Source: Bin5 sp022827195 (GTDB lineage Bacteria > Chloroflexota > Anaerolineae > Caldilineales > Caldilineaceae). Taken from it: a stretch of DNA of 64,000 nucleotides. The stretch spans positions 2,418,001 through 2,482,000 of the forward strand of contig OZ242331.1 in the NCBI GenBank assembly GCA_965208275.1. The letters run 5' to 3'. Each line of letters opens with the position of its first letter. The first letter of the stretch is position 1. The notes under the pieces are model-generated. The model saw only the letters and a program-made list of their open reading frames with translations, ran no database searches and was not told where the DNA came from. This document shows, piece after piece, positions 42,757 to 51,872 of the stretch. The position numbers and the translations under genes were made by a program.

Positions 42757-44262
42757 GTGTCAGAGAAAACAGTACTCTTCACCGATTTGCGGCACATCCG
42801 CTGCGGCGACCTCGAATGGTTTTCCCCGGAGGGAGAGCTGCTGCCGGTCGTGCGTCCGCCGCTGCCGCAATCGGAGTCACACGCCGCTCTCGGGTTTCAA
42901 CCGCGCGGCATCCGGCTAGCCGCCCAGCCGGGGACCAAGACCGGGCCACTGGAGCAGCCGCCGCCGGGCAGAGTCATCTACGAAGGCGGGCTGTACCGTT
43001 CGTGGAACGTTGTTTGGGAAGTTCCCCCCGGCGCGGACGCACGCGACTTTTACTACACTGTGCCCTCGTCGGTGACGGTACGCTATGCGGAGTCGGATGA
43101 CGGTTTCGACTGGCGGATTGTGGCCGACTCTCCGCTGGAGAATCCCGGACTTGTCGGGTACGACGGGCCGACCTTCCTGGTTGACCCGCACGGGCCGGCT
43201 GAGGAACGGTACAAGATGGTATTCTGCGCGCGCCCGCCGGAAAGTGAGAGGGCGGCCCTGTGGGCGGCGTACCAGGAGCAGCACCCTCGTTACCACGAGC
43301 CGCGCATGACCGAGTACAACCTGCAATGTCTCTATGCCGCTGTTTCGCCCGATGGTCTCGACTGGAAGATGCTGTCCGAACCGCTGATGGTCCACCAGAG
43401 CGACACCGACACGACGGTTTACTGGGACGAATGGCTGGAACGCTACGTCCTGTACACGCGCATGTACTGGCAGGAGCGCCGCTGGATAGGGCGTGCGGAG
43501 TCGGGGAACTTTCGCGAGTGGGGCGGGATTGAGCCGATGGTCTGGCCTGAGCTGTCGTGGCCGCCGACGACCGACATCTATCTGAACGCCAGGTCGGTGT
43601 ACCCAGGGGCGCCGCAGTATCATCTCATGTTCCCGATGCTCTACGATCGCTTCACGCAGGCATCTGAGGTCCGCATGTACTCTTCGAGCGATGGCATCGT
43701 CTGGTTCCAAGTGCCAGGAGGCCCGGTCATTTCTCCCGGGGCGATTGGAGCCTGGGACAGCGAGTTTATTGCGGCGGGCCGGGACCTGGTGCCGTTTGGA
43801 AGCGATCGCATCGCGGTCCCCTATCACGGGACGCCGTTCCCGCACAAGTATCCGCGCTGGGACAATGTGCTAGAATCGCATCGCGTGGGATGGGTCTGGT
43901 GGCAGAAGGGACGCTTGAGCGCGGTGGTTGCTGACGAGGAGGGTGAGTTTTTCACATTTGCCACGGTTCCGGCGGGCCGATCGCTCCGTCTGAACGCCCG
44001 CACGCGGGGTGGAGGCGAGGTACGCGTGGGTGTTATCAGGTCGGGGCGGGCGGAAGGCGGATTCCACCTACGCGACCTCTATTCGCAGAGGGAGGAGGTC
44101 GCTGGCCGTTCGGTAAGCGATTGCGCTGCCTTCACGGGGGACAGCCTGTCGGCGCCCGTCTATTGGGGAGGCAACAGCGACATAGGCAGCGCGGATGGCG
44201 AGCCTGTGACATTGCATTTCAAGCTACGGTCGGCGGAGTTGTTCGGCTTTGAGTGGGTATGA
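42757..44262 (+). CDS. beta-propeller glycosidase-like protein, paralogue 2
   Basis: Second paralogue, 501 aa from GTG 42757, which has AAGGAG (42745-42750) 6 bases upstream; a frame from 42682 adds 25 residues without family likeness. Same blade markers in the same order: YAESDDGFDW, AVSPDGLDW, SDTDTTVYWDEW, GRAESGNFREW, DIYLNARSVYPG and SSSDGIVW. The C-terminal beta-sandwich ends LHFKLRSAELFGFEWV, parallel to the end of paralogue 1. The Asp of YWD and the Glu of GRAE are conserved in paralogues 1 and 2 and are the best visible candidates for catalysis or ligand binding. No signal peptide. Reaction unknown. Confidence 0.8.
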   Translation: MSEKTVLFTDLRHIRCGDLEWFSPEGELLPVVRPPLPQSESHAALGFQPRGIRLAAQPGTKTGPLEQPPPGRVIYEGGLYRSWNVVWEVPPGADARDFYYTVPSSVTVRYAESDDGFDWRIVADSPLENPGLVGYDGPTFLVDPHGPAEERYKMVFCARPPESERAALWAAYQEQHPRYHEPRMTEYNLQCLYAAVSPDGLDWKMLSEPLMVHQSDTDTTVYWDEWLERYVLYTRMYWQERRWIGRAESGNFREWGGIEPMVWPELSWPPTTDIYLNARSVYPGAPQYHLMFPMLYDRFTQASEVRMYSSSDGIVWFQVPGGPVISPGAIGAWDSEFIAAGRDLVPFGSDRIAVPYHGTPFPHKYPRWDNVLESHRVGWVWWQKGRLSAVVADEEGEFFTFATVPAGRSLRLNARTRGGGEVRVGVIRSGRAEGGFHLRDLYSQREEVAGRSVSDCAAFTGDSLSAPVYWGGNSDIGSADGEPVTLHFKLRSAELFGFEWV

Positions 44263-44298
44263 AGATTGTGCCCATCTGACAAGGAATAGGGTGGAACC

Positions 44299-46050
44299 GT
44301 GTACCAGGGTGCGCGCAACGTCTACTGCCGATACAAGGACATAAAGAGCGTTGAGCTCGTCTACGACCTGAACGAGAAGCCGCTCCTGTTTCTGGACCTG
44401 GGACTCGTGTTTCCCGGAATGATAATCTGGGAAGACAGCGGGTCGGGGGAAGCCCACCCTCTTCATGCAGGGCTCGAGTTTTACGGCGAGCGCAAATTGG
44501 CGAGGGAGGACGTCGTCGGCCGCGAATTTCGCGTGCCATTTGGGGTATCGTTCGCAACTGAGCCGGCGCGGAAAGGGCCGCAGATCAGTCTGGAAGGGAT
44601 GGAGACGCAGCTGGTAGGCGGCACGATGCTCCACGACGGCGGCACCTACCGGCTATGGTATCCCACGACAGAGCCTGAGGGATTCGTTTCGGCGGCAACG
44701 AAGGAAACGTCTTCGCGACGGGGGTTCGACCTTGGGCACCTGGGCAATGTGCTGCGCTACGCCGAATCTGACAACGGCGTCGACTGGCGCCTGCCCCAGA
44801 TGGAGCATGTTCGCTTGGACGGTGCGCCGTCGAATATCGTTTACGGTTCGATGAACGAACCCGAGATCGGGTACGGCGGCGGCTCAGTATTTGTGGACCC
44901 GTCGGCCGAGGCGGACTCGCGGTACAAGGTGATGTTTACCGGCCGGATGTCTCCGCGGCGGCAGATGGAGTTTGCCAAAGCGACTGGCCAGCAGGTCGAC
45001 CCGATGTCCCTGATGACAGGCATTTCGCCCGAGGTCGCCTATTCGCAGGGCGAGGCGTTTGCAGCCCAGTTCGAGGCGCTGGCGTCCGGTGGACTGCCCG
45101 ATTCACCTGAGCTGCTCCCGGATGCCGGTGGGCAGGTGCTGTTCGGCGCGGTCTCGCCGGACGGGCTGAGCTGGCGTACCCTGCCCGACCCGATCATGTT
45201 GTTCATGGCCGAGTCGAACAATGCCTATTACGACGCGGAAAGGGAGGCCTGCGTAACCTACATCAGGTTGTGGCACGTGGCGCAGCGACGGGCGATAGGG
45301 AAGTCCGTGTCCAAGGACTTTTCGAGGTGGCCTTTTCCGCGGGCGCTGCTTGTGCCTGAGCTGCGCGACCCGATTTCGACCGACTTCTACACGAATGCCC
45401 ACAGCCTCTATCCCGGCCACGAGGATGTTCATCTTTGCTTTGTCGCCCGATACCGCCGCGGGGGCGATGATTGCAGCGACATAAGCGTAGCGATCAGCCT
45501 GGACGGGGAGATTTTCAACTTTCCGCTGGGCGGCGCGGTCATCTCGCAAGAAGCATGGGAATGGGGGCCGACGGCTGAGCCGGGGGCGGGGTTCATCATA
45601 CCGATGACGGCTTTAGTACCGTTCGGAATGGACCAGATGGGTCTCGTTTACGGCGGCAGCAACGTTGCCCACAAGTGGCCGAGGACCGTGGAGGTGGAGC
45701 ATTTTTCGCGCTGGGCGCTGTGGGATAGGGAACGGCTGGTTGGGCTGACGGCACCGGAACACGGAGAGTTCGTAACTGCAGGGTTGATTCTTCACGGCCT
45801 GCAAGTTTTCGTCAACGCCAGGACTGAGATGAGCGGCCGTATCCAGGCCGAGTTGCTCGACTCGATGGGAGAAGTGTTGCCAGGATACAGCTTCGAAGAG
45901 AGCGTTCCGATTGTGGGCGACCACAATCGGGCCCTGCTGAAATGGCGAGGAGACACCGACCTTGCCAGATGGGTTGGCAAGAAGATCTATCTTCGATTCA
46001 GAATGATACAAGCAAAACTGTACAGTTTGACGGCACAAGCAAGCAGCTGA
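44299..46050 (+). CDS. beta-propeller glycosidase-like protein, paralogue 3 (enlarged)
   Basis: Third paralogue and the longest, 583 aa, starting at GTG 44299 with AGGGTGG about 6 bases upstream, 36 bases after paralogue 2. It keeps YAESDNGVDW, AVSPDGLSW, NNAYYDAE and DFYTNAHSLYPG. It differs in having an insert of about 50 residues (SPRRQMEFAKATGQQVDP to LLPDAGGQ) before the second blade marker. The GRAE segment is replaced by GKSVSKDFSRW, losing the Glu. The C-terminal sandwich is present (KIYLRFRMIQAKLYSL). The changed site suggests a different substrate or loss of activity. A sugar permease gene begins 10 bases downstream. Confidence 0.8.
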   Translation: MYQGARNVYCRYKDIKSVELVYDLNEKPLLFLDLGLVFPGMIIWEDSGSGEAHPLHAGLEFYGERKLAREDVVGREFRVPFGVSFATEPARKGPQISLEGMETQLVGGTMLHDGGTYRLWYPTTEPEGFVSAATKETSSRRGFDLGHLGNVLRYAESDNGVDWRLPQMEHVRLDGAPSNIVYGSMNEPEIGYGGGSVFVDPSAEADSRYKVMFTGRMSPRRQMEFAKATGQQVDPMSLMTGISPEVAYSQGEAFAAQFEALASGGLPDSPELLPDAGGQVLFGAVSPDGLSWRTLPDPIMLFMAESNNAYYDAEREACVTYIRLWHVAQRRAIGKSVSKDFSRWPFPRALLVPELRDPISTDFYTNAHSLYPGHEDVHLCFVARYRRGGDDCSDISVAISLDGEIFNFPLGGAVISQEAWEWGPTAEPGAGFIIPMTALVPFGMDQMGLVYGGSNVAHKWPRTVEVEHFSRWALWDRERLVGLTAPEHGEFVTAGLILHGLQVFVNARTEMSGRIQAELLDSMGEVLPGYSFEESVPIVGDHNRALLKWRGDTDLARWVGKKIYLRFRMIQAKLYSLTAQASS

Positions 46051-46060
46051 GGCGACCGAC

Positions 46061-46987
46061 ATGGGGAGTAAGCCGGAACTGACCGTTACCCGAAAGGGAC
46101 AGACCTGGCGCGCCCGTTACCAGCGGTTTGTCAGGGAGCACACTGGCTTTCTGTGGGTTGCGCCGGCACTTTTCACGCTGCTGGCTGTCATCATCTATCC
46201 GATGATTTACGGGATTTACCTCTCGTTTGTGGACATGAACCTCGGTCAGAAGGAGGCGCCGTTTAACGGCCTTGAAAACTTCAGTTTTGTTTTGAAGGAC
46301 GACGTTTTCCTCAACAGTATCTCCAAAACGCTGTTTTATGTTGCCGTCAGCGTGAGTCTGACATTCGTCTTCGGCCTTGGTCTTGCGCTGCTGATGCAGA
46401 AGATCCGCTGGGGACGGACCATATTTCACCTGATTCTGATCGCGCCGATGGCGATAGCGCCGCCGGTGGTGGGCCTGACATGGCGCTGGATCTACAATCC
46501 ACTGTTCGGGCTGCTCAATCCTTTTCTGGGTCTTTTTGGGCTGCCGCAACAGGCGCCGCTCGGCAGTCCGGATTCGGCGATGGAGGCTATACTCGTCGTC
46601 GACATCTGGCAATGGACCTCGCTGGTCTTTCTGATCCTGTACGCAGGGGTGTCGACGCTGCCACGCGAGCCATACGAGGCCGCCGACCTCGACGGGGCGG
46701 GGCCATGGGCGATGTTCTGGCGCATCACTTTGCCGCTGTTGACGCCGGTTATCCTGGTTGTCCTCGTGCTGCGAACGGTCGACGCCTTCCGCACGTTTGA
46801 CCTGATAAACGTAATGACGGCGGGCGGGCCGGCGCTGTCGACCGAGGTGATGAGTCTCTACATCTATCGTGTCGGCTTCAAGTTTTTCCAGATGGGCAGG
46901 GGCGCGGCCGCGGGCCAAATTATGCTGCTCGGCGCCGGCGTCATACTGGGGGTCTATTTCCGATTCCTATACAAGGAACTTGATTGA
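46061..46987 (+). CDS. sugar ABC transporter permease, MalF type
   Basis: CUT1-type permease, 308 aa with about six spans (first FLWVAPALFTLLAVIIYPMI). The ATPase-contact loop is EPYEAADLDGAGPW followed by ITLPLLTP. It starts 10 bases after the third propeller gene, so it is in the same transcript. No binding-protein gene is adjacent; the unpaired one at 34829-36307 is the probable partner. Its stop overlaps the next permease start. Confidence 0.93.
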   Translation: MGSKPELTVTRKGQTWRARYQRFVREHTGFLWVAPALFTLLAVIIYPMIYGIYLSFVDMNLGQKEAPFNGLENFSFVLKDDVFLNSISKTLFYVAVSVSLTFVFGLGLALLMQKIRWGRTIFHLILIAPMAIAPPVVGLTWRWIYNPLFGLLNPFLGLFGLPQQAPLGSPDSAMEAILVVDIWQWTSLVFLILYAGVSTLPREPYEAADLDGAGPWAMFWRITLPLLTPVILVVLVLRTVDAFRTFDLINVMTAGGPALSTEVMSLYIYRVGFKFFQMGRGAAAGQIMLLGAGVILGVYFRFLYKELD

Positions 46988-47868
46988 AAATGGGAGCTGA
47001 GGTCAAGCGAGTACAAGGACCCATGCGAAGTCGGCGAACGTTCGGGCGGCTTGTGCGGCGCCATTGGAGCACAGCGGTTGCCTATCTAGTGGTGATCCTT
47101 GTTTGCGTGTTCGTTCTGATCCCAATATTGGCCGGATTCGTTACCGCGTTCAAGCCAGGCCCGATCCAGATTGCCAGCCCGCCTGTGTGGTTATTCCAGC
47201 CAACTGCTGACAATTTCGAGCGGGTTTTGATCGCAAAGAAGGGTCTGCTGAATTTACGCAACAGCATCATCGTGACGGTCCTCTCGATCAGCGTCTCGCT
47301 CCTGGTGGGTGTGCCGGCGGCATACTCGCTTGCGCGCCTGCGTATGAAGGGCCGGCAGCAGCTGTTGGGATGGATCATTTCGCTGCGCATGATTCCTCCC
47401 GTGGTCGTGGCGCTGCCCTTCTTCGTGCTCATCGATCGAATGAAGCTGTATGATACGTATGTCGGGCTGTCGCTGACCTATCTTTCGTTCAGCATTCCCA
47501 TGATTATCTGGATCATGCGCGGCTACTTCGCGCGTACGCCGCACCTGGAAGAGTCGGCCATGGTGGACGGATGCAGCCGTTTGCAGGCCGTAGTTCGGGT
47601 ACTCTTGCCAGTCGTCATGCCGGGGCTGGCGGCGACAGCGCTGCTGGTGGCGATGGTGGCGTGGAATGAGTACATGCTGGCGCTCATCCTTACTGGGCGC
47701 AACACGGCGACGCTGCCAATCCACGCGGTTACATACGTGACGCGGGTCCGCGTCGAGTGGGGCGAGCTTTTCGCCATGAATCTGATCATCGCTGCGCCGG
47801 TTCTGCTGTTGGCGGCGACATTGCACCGGCACCTGGTGCGCGGCCTCACATTCGGGATGGTCGAGTAG
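46984..47868 (+). CDS. sugar ABC transporter permease, MalG type
   Basis: MalG-type permease, 294 aa with about six spans (first VAYLVVILVCVFVLIPILAG). The ATPase-contact loop is PHLEESAMVDGCSRL followed by VLLPVVMPG, where one Ala of the EAA motif is Ser. TTG 46984 overlaps the preceding stop; ATG 46990 is equally possible. A DeoC-type aldolase gene begins 58 bases later. Confidence 0.93.
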   Translation: MKMGAEVKRVQGPMRSRRTFGRLVRRHWSTAVAYLVVILVCVFVLIPILAGFVTAFKPGPIQIASPPVWLFQPTADNFERVLIAKKGLLNLRNSIIVTVLSISVSLLVGVPAAYSLARLRMKGRQQLLGWIISLRMIPPVVVALPFFVLIDRMKLYDTYVGLSLTYLSFSIPMIIWIMRGYFARTPHLEESAMVDGCSRLQAVVRVLLPVVMPGLAATALLVAMVAWNEYMLALILTGRNTATLPIHAVTYVTRVRVEWGELFAMNLIIAAPVLLLAATLHRHLVRGLTFGMVE

Positions 47869-47925
47869 GGTGAATGGGCTGGGATAAGGAATCAAGGGGA
47901 CCGAGCAAAGGACACGAATTGGTCG

Positions 47926-48639
47926 ATGCTGCTAACGAAACAGAAACTGGCAGGGATGATGGAATGCGGGCGCCTCGAGCCCTACTCCAACAAGGAGGAG
48001 ATTCTGAAGCTGTGCCGAAGCGCCAGGGCGTTGGGTCTGGGCGTGGCCTACGCGAATTTGAGCTACCTGTCGCTGGTTGGTCGCGCGATCGCCGGCAGCC
48101 GGACGAGGCTGGGCATACCAATCGCTTTTCCCTTTGGCGCGACGAGCCCGGAGATGAAGGTCCTGGAGGCCCGGCAGGCGCTGGAGGAAGGGGCGGTGGA
48201 GTTCGACATGGTGATGAACGTGCAGCGCTTCAAGTCGGGCGAGTTTTCCTATGTGGAAGATGACATTCGCGGCGTGGTCGAAGCGGTGGGCGAATTGACG
48301 ACAAAGGTGATTATCGAGACCTGCTTTTTGGCCAAGGCCGAGATCGTAAAGGCTGCGCAGCTGGTAAAGGAGGCAGGCGCCAGTTATGTCAAGACCTCGA
48401 CGGGCTACGGCACCTACTGCGCGCGCCTGGTAGACGTGCAGCTGATCCGGGAGAATGTGGACATCGGCATCAAGGCTGCGGGCGACATTACGGACCTTTA
48501 CACCTGCATGGCCATGATCAGGGCGGGCGCAACGACGATTGGCGCCAATCCCGAGGATGCGGAGACGATTCTGAACGAGTTTGAGGCCAAGTACGGAGAG
48601 CAGGTGGAAATCCAGGTAGCGCAGGTGGGGGAGAGATGA
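47926..48639 (+). CDS. deoxyribose-phosphate aldolase family (DeoC-like)
   Basis: Class I aldolase of the DeoC fold, 237 aa, forming a Schiff base with a lysine. The catalytic Lys is in SYVKTSTGYG and the second active-site Lys in VGIKAAGDI (here DIGIKAAGDI); EFDMVMNV carries the usual Asp. DeoC cleaves 2-deoxyribose 5-phosphate, but relatives act on other sugar phosphates. In this operon, after propeller proteins and sugar permeases, a specialised sugar-phosphate aldolase is as likely as nucleoside salvage. Its stop overlaps the next gene start by ATGA. Confidence 0.9.
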   Translation: MLLTKQKLAGMMECGRLEPYSNKEEILKLCRSARALGLGVAYANLSYLSLVGRAIAGSRTRLGIPIAFPFGATSPEMKVLEARQALEEGAVEFDMVMNVQRFKSGEFSYVEDDIRGVVEAVGELTTKVIIETCFLAKAEIVKAAQLVKEAGASYVKTSTGYGTYCARLVDVQLIRENVDIGIKAAGDITDLYTCMAMIRAGATTIGANPEDAETILNEFEAKYGEQVEIQVAQVGER

Positions 48640-49817
48640 CGGAGACAGTTGGATTTGGCATTGTAGGCTGCGGAAGCATCGCCGAGATCGCGCACTTCGC
48701 GTCGATTGCGAAGACGCCGGAGGCGAGACTGATCGCATGTTGCGACATCAACCCAGACACGGCGGCAGGCGCTGCTGAGAAGTACGGGGCCGAAGCGTGG
48801 TACACCGACTACCGGGCGATGTACGCGGAGCGCAGCGATTTGGAGGCGGTGATCATTGCCACGCCGAACAACCACCACCGGAACCAGGCAATCGCTGCGG
48901 CCCAGGCGGGTCTGCACGTGGTTGTCGAGAAGCCGCTGGCGGTCACGAACAGAGAGGCCTGGGACATTGTCGAGGCCTGCCGCGGGGCCGGTGTCAAGTT
49001 GATGGTGGGCTGCGACCGGCGGTTCTGGACGCAGAATCAGTGGGCCAAGCAGCTGATCGAGGACGACGTCATCGGCCAGGTGCTGATGGCGCGCGCGTCG
49101 CTGCACGAACACTGGCACCTCTATCAGAACCACGTCGCCAAGACCGATTTCCGGCTGCGCGCAGATGTGGCGGGCGGCGCGGCCTTGCCGGACACAGGCG
49201 CGCACGCGATAGACCTGCTGACCTGGCTGATCGGGTCGCCCGTCAAGCGGGCCGTCGGAGTTGCCAAGAGGCTGGCGATGCCGGCCGACTACACGCTGTG
49301 CGATGACACCGTCTGGCTCCTTCTCGACTATGAGAACGGCGCGCAGGGCTGCGTGAGCTGCAATCGCTTCTCGCATGCAGTATCGCAAGCGACCGAGTTG
49401 TACGGGACTGAAGGCACCATTTACACGACAACCGATGCCACCAATCCCTTCCAGAGCGTGCCGATGGCGGTTTACACCAATCGCGACTACGCGATCGAAG
49501 AACTGCCCGAGATTCTGCGCAACCATCGCTGGCCGCAGCTGTTCTGGGTCGAGGATATCGTCAACCGGCCTGTCCAGAAGCGCTGGACCGCGCTGCACCC
49601 CCCGCGCGAACCGAGCAACTACACCAATATGACGCGCCACTTTATGGACTGCATCATTCATGATGAGGAGCCGCTCGTATCCGGCGAGGACGGCGCAAGG
49701 GCGATTGAGGTCATGTGCGCCGTGTACAAGTCGATGGAGACCGGTGCGTGGGTGGAGCTGCCGCTGCAGGAAGAGATTATTCCGCCGCACTACGTGCCGA
49801 TGCCCATCGAAGGTTAA
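48636..49817 (+). CDS. Gfo/Idh/MocA-family oxidoreductase
   Basis: NAD(P)-dependent sugar or inositol dehydrogenase, 393 aa. The Rossmann motif is FGIVGCGSIAEIAHF with CCDIN at the end of the second strand. VVEKPLAVTNREAW carries the canonical EKP. The active-site segment ALPDTGAHAIDLLTW holds the Asp and His of the family. It overlaps the aldolase stop by 4 bases, so the two are translationally coupled. It ends the transcript unit, before a 452-base gap. Confidence 0.93.
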   Translation: MTETVGFGIVGCGSIAEIAHFASIAKTPEARLIACCDINPDTAAGAAEKYGAEAWYTDYRAMYAERSDLEAVIIATPNNHHRNQAIAAAQAGLHVVVEKPLAVTNREAWDIVEACRGAGVKLMVGCDRRFWTQNQWAKQLIEDDVIGQVLMARASLHEHWHLYQNHVAKTDFRLRADVAGGAALPDTGAHAIDLLTWLIGSPVKRAVGVAKRLAMPADYTLCDDTVWLLLDYENGAQGCVSCNRFSHAVSQATELYGTEGTIYTTTDATNPFQSVPMAVYTNRDYAIEELPEILRNHRWPQLFWVEDIVNRPVQKRWTALHPPREPSNYTNMTRHFMDCIIHDEEPLVSGEDGARAIEVMCAVYKSMETGAWVELPLQEEIIPPHYVPMPIEG

Positions 49818-50269
49818 GTTCTAGCACGCGCATTCGAGAGGGCTTAGAGTCCACATTGACGGGAGCGACAGGCAGACAGCATTTGCTTCCCTCCATTGCC
49901 AAGGCCCGACGGCTGGTTGAGATCCCTGACCGGGGCGCCTCCGCATTGGGAGACAGGCCTGCATTCTGTGGTTGCTGGCAGTTGACTTGGCCGGCGGCAA
50001 GACTTGGACAGCCTGATCGTCACAGTCTCTGCCGATCTGAAAGGAAGGTGTCCCTGAACCAGTGCCCCCCTTAACCAGAGGCCTAATGGGTTCCTGACGA
50101 GGTCGTGCGGACAGTAGGCCCTGCGGCGACAGACAAAACCGGCAGCATTTGCCCACGATCAGTTAAGTGTGGCGCGTCGATTCTCGAGGTAGTTTTCGTG
50201 CATTTCCCAAATCAGAGTGTGGGTTGCGACTGATCGCTCCCACACCACAACCCAAGGAGGGGTAGAGAA
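49818..50269. other. 452-base gap before the fifth sugar ABC system
   Basis: No supportable gene. Just before the ribosome site AAGGAGG of the next gene, GTGTGGG (50217-50223) pairs with CCCACAC (50239-50245) around a 15-base loop. It probably contains the promoter of the downstream operon, but I see no good -35/-10 pair. Confidence 0.5.
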
Positions 50270-51637
50270 ATGGAAACGCGAAAGATGAACCGCCGGGAGA
50301 TTCTGAGGCTCATGACTGCTGGCGCGGCCGGCGCCTCCGTGCTTGCAACGGTATCTTGTGTGGCGCCAGTGGACACGCCGGCTCCCGCGGCTGAGCCGGC
50401 GATGGAAGGGTTTGATTTCAAACGCTTCGACGGGGAGAGTCTCTTCATCCATGGTGAGAATCACCCTATTTCGGAACTGGTAGCAGAGGTTGATCAGGAG
50501 TTCCTGGAGTTGACCGGCATCTCACTTGAATGGGAGCTGGCCCCCGAGGCGCAGGCTCGACAGAAGACTCTCCTTTACATGCAGGGCCAGGACACCGGTC
50601 TCGACGTATGGGAGACGGCCATTCCGATCGAGAAACTGAAGTTCCAGAGCGAGGGCTGGTATTTCGCGATCAACGACCTCCTCAAGGACCCGAACCTCAG
50701 TGACCCCGATTGGGACGCCGACGACATCGCGGCCGCCGGCTGGCAGTGGGTGACCTTGGACAACGGGGATATCTATGCGCTGCCCTCTTTTGTGCCGCAG
50801 ATCATCTACGCCTTCCGCCGGGACCTGCTGGAGGAGAAGGGCATCGAGCCGCCGAAGACGCTAGAGGAGATGGAGGCGGCCGCCGCTGCGTTGCACGATC
50901 CGCCCAACATGTACGGGATTACGCTGCGCGGCAAGGCGGCGGTCTGGGTCATGTGGGGGGCGTTCCTGTGGAACATGGGCGGGAGCTGGCAGGATGAGGA
51001 CGGCAACCTGGCGATAGCCACGCCTGAAGCGATCGAAGCGGCCGAGACGTACGTGCGGCTTCTCCAGAACTACGGCCCGCCAGGGTCAACCGGATATGAC
51101 TGGCTCGAATGCAGTTCACTGTTCAGCCAGGGTCAGGCAGGGATGTGGGTGGACGGTTCGGACCTGATCGCGAAGTCCGAGAACCCTGAGAATTCCGTCA
51201 TTGCCGACAAGATCGGATACTCGCTGCTGCCGGAGGGACCGGGCGGCCAGTTCGGCCCGGTAGCCTGTGTGGGCTGGGCGATCAGCCCCTTCAGCCAGAA
51301 GAAGGAGGCAGCTTTCTACTTCCTCCAGTGGGCGACCAACAAGAGCAACCAGCTGCGGGCGATGATAAGCGGTTCCCCGGCGGCCCGGGTATCTGCATGG
51401 GAGCACCCGGATTTCGCTGCCAACAGTCTCGTTCCGCAGGACTGGATCGATACCTGTGTGGAATCGCTCAAGGACGGTGTGGCAGTGCCGATGATTCCGG
51501 AGATTATTCCGGTCAACGAGTTCGGTGAGGCGGTCAGCAACGCCTTGACCCAGGCGATTGAGGGCGGCGACGTGGCGCAGCTGCTGCAGAATGCCCAGGA
51601 CGAGCTGGAACCCGTAATGCGTGCATCCCAGTCTTAG
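50270..51637 (+). CDS. sugar ABC transporter substrate-binding lipoprotein (family 1)
   Basis: Extracellular sugar-binding protein, 455 aa. The N-terminus has a double-arginine segment NRREILRL and a lipobox-like TVSC (Cys 30), then a Pro/Ala spacer. The domain starts LFIHGENHPISELVAEVDQE and includes WETAIPIEKLKF and SNQLRAMISGSPAARVS, typical of the class. Ribosome site AAGGAGGGG lies 7-8 bases before the ATG. A 13-pair stem-loop lies about 100 bases after the stop, and the permeases follow. Confidence 0.93.
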   Translation: METRKMNRREILRLMTAGAAGASVLATVSCVAPVDTPAPAAEPAMEGFDFKRFDGESLFIHGENHPISELVAEVDQEFLELTGISLEWELAPEAQARQKTLLYMQGQDTGLDVWETAIPIEKLKFQSEGWYFAINDLLKDPNLSDPDWDADDIAAAGWQWVTLDNGDIYALPSFVPQIIYAFRRDLLEEKGIEPPKTLEEMEAAAAALHDPPNMYGITLRGKAAVWVMWGAFLWNMGGSWQDEDGNLAIATPEAIEAAETYVRLLQNYGPPGSTGYDWLECSSLFSQGQAGMWVDGSDLIAKSENPENSVIADKIGYSLLPEGPGGQFGPVACVGWAISPFSQKKEAAFYFLQWATNKSNQLRAMISGSPAARVSAWEHPDFAANSLVPQDWIDTCVESLKDGVAVPMIPEIIPVNEFGEAVSNALTQAIEGGDVAQLLQNAQDELEPVMRASQS

Positions 51638-51738
51638 ACGGACAAGATGTGCCCACGACGGAACCCTTTGACTGGCCCGCTAGTGTGGCCATACCTGTCG
51701 CTTCGCAGTACCAGATAGGATAGTCGTTAGGCTTACAA

Positions 51739-51778
51739 CCCTGGCTCCCGCTTTTCCGTCATAGGGCGGGGGCCAGGG
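51739..51778 (+). other. intercistronic stem-loop after the binding-protein gene
   Basis: CCCTGGCTCCCGC (51739-51751) pairs with GCGGGGGCCAGGG (51766-51778) over 13 positions with one wobble pair and a 14-base loop. It lies in the 235-base gap between the binding-protein and MalF-type genes. No U-run follows. Confidence 0.72.
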
Positions 51779-51872
51779 GAGTGGGCTTGGCCGGGTCAAA
51801 GGATGCGGTGCTCCCTATAGTGCCACGGGCCGAAGGACTTCAGGATTCGTCCAGGCCGGCAGAGGGCTGGAA

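Noticed and set aside
48498..49790. Open frame of 430 codons on the minus strand
   Set aside because: It is opposite the Gfo/Idh/MocA gene with clear Rossmann and EKP motifs; Arg/His-rich shadow.
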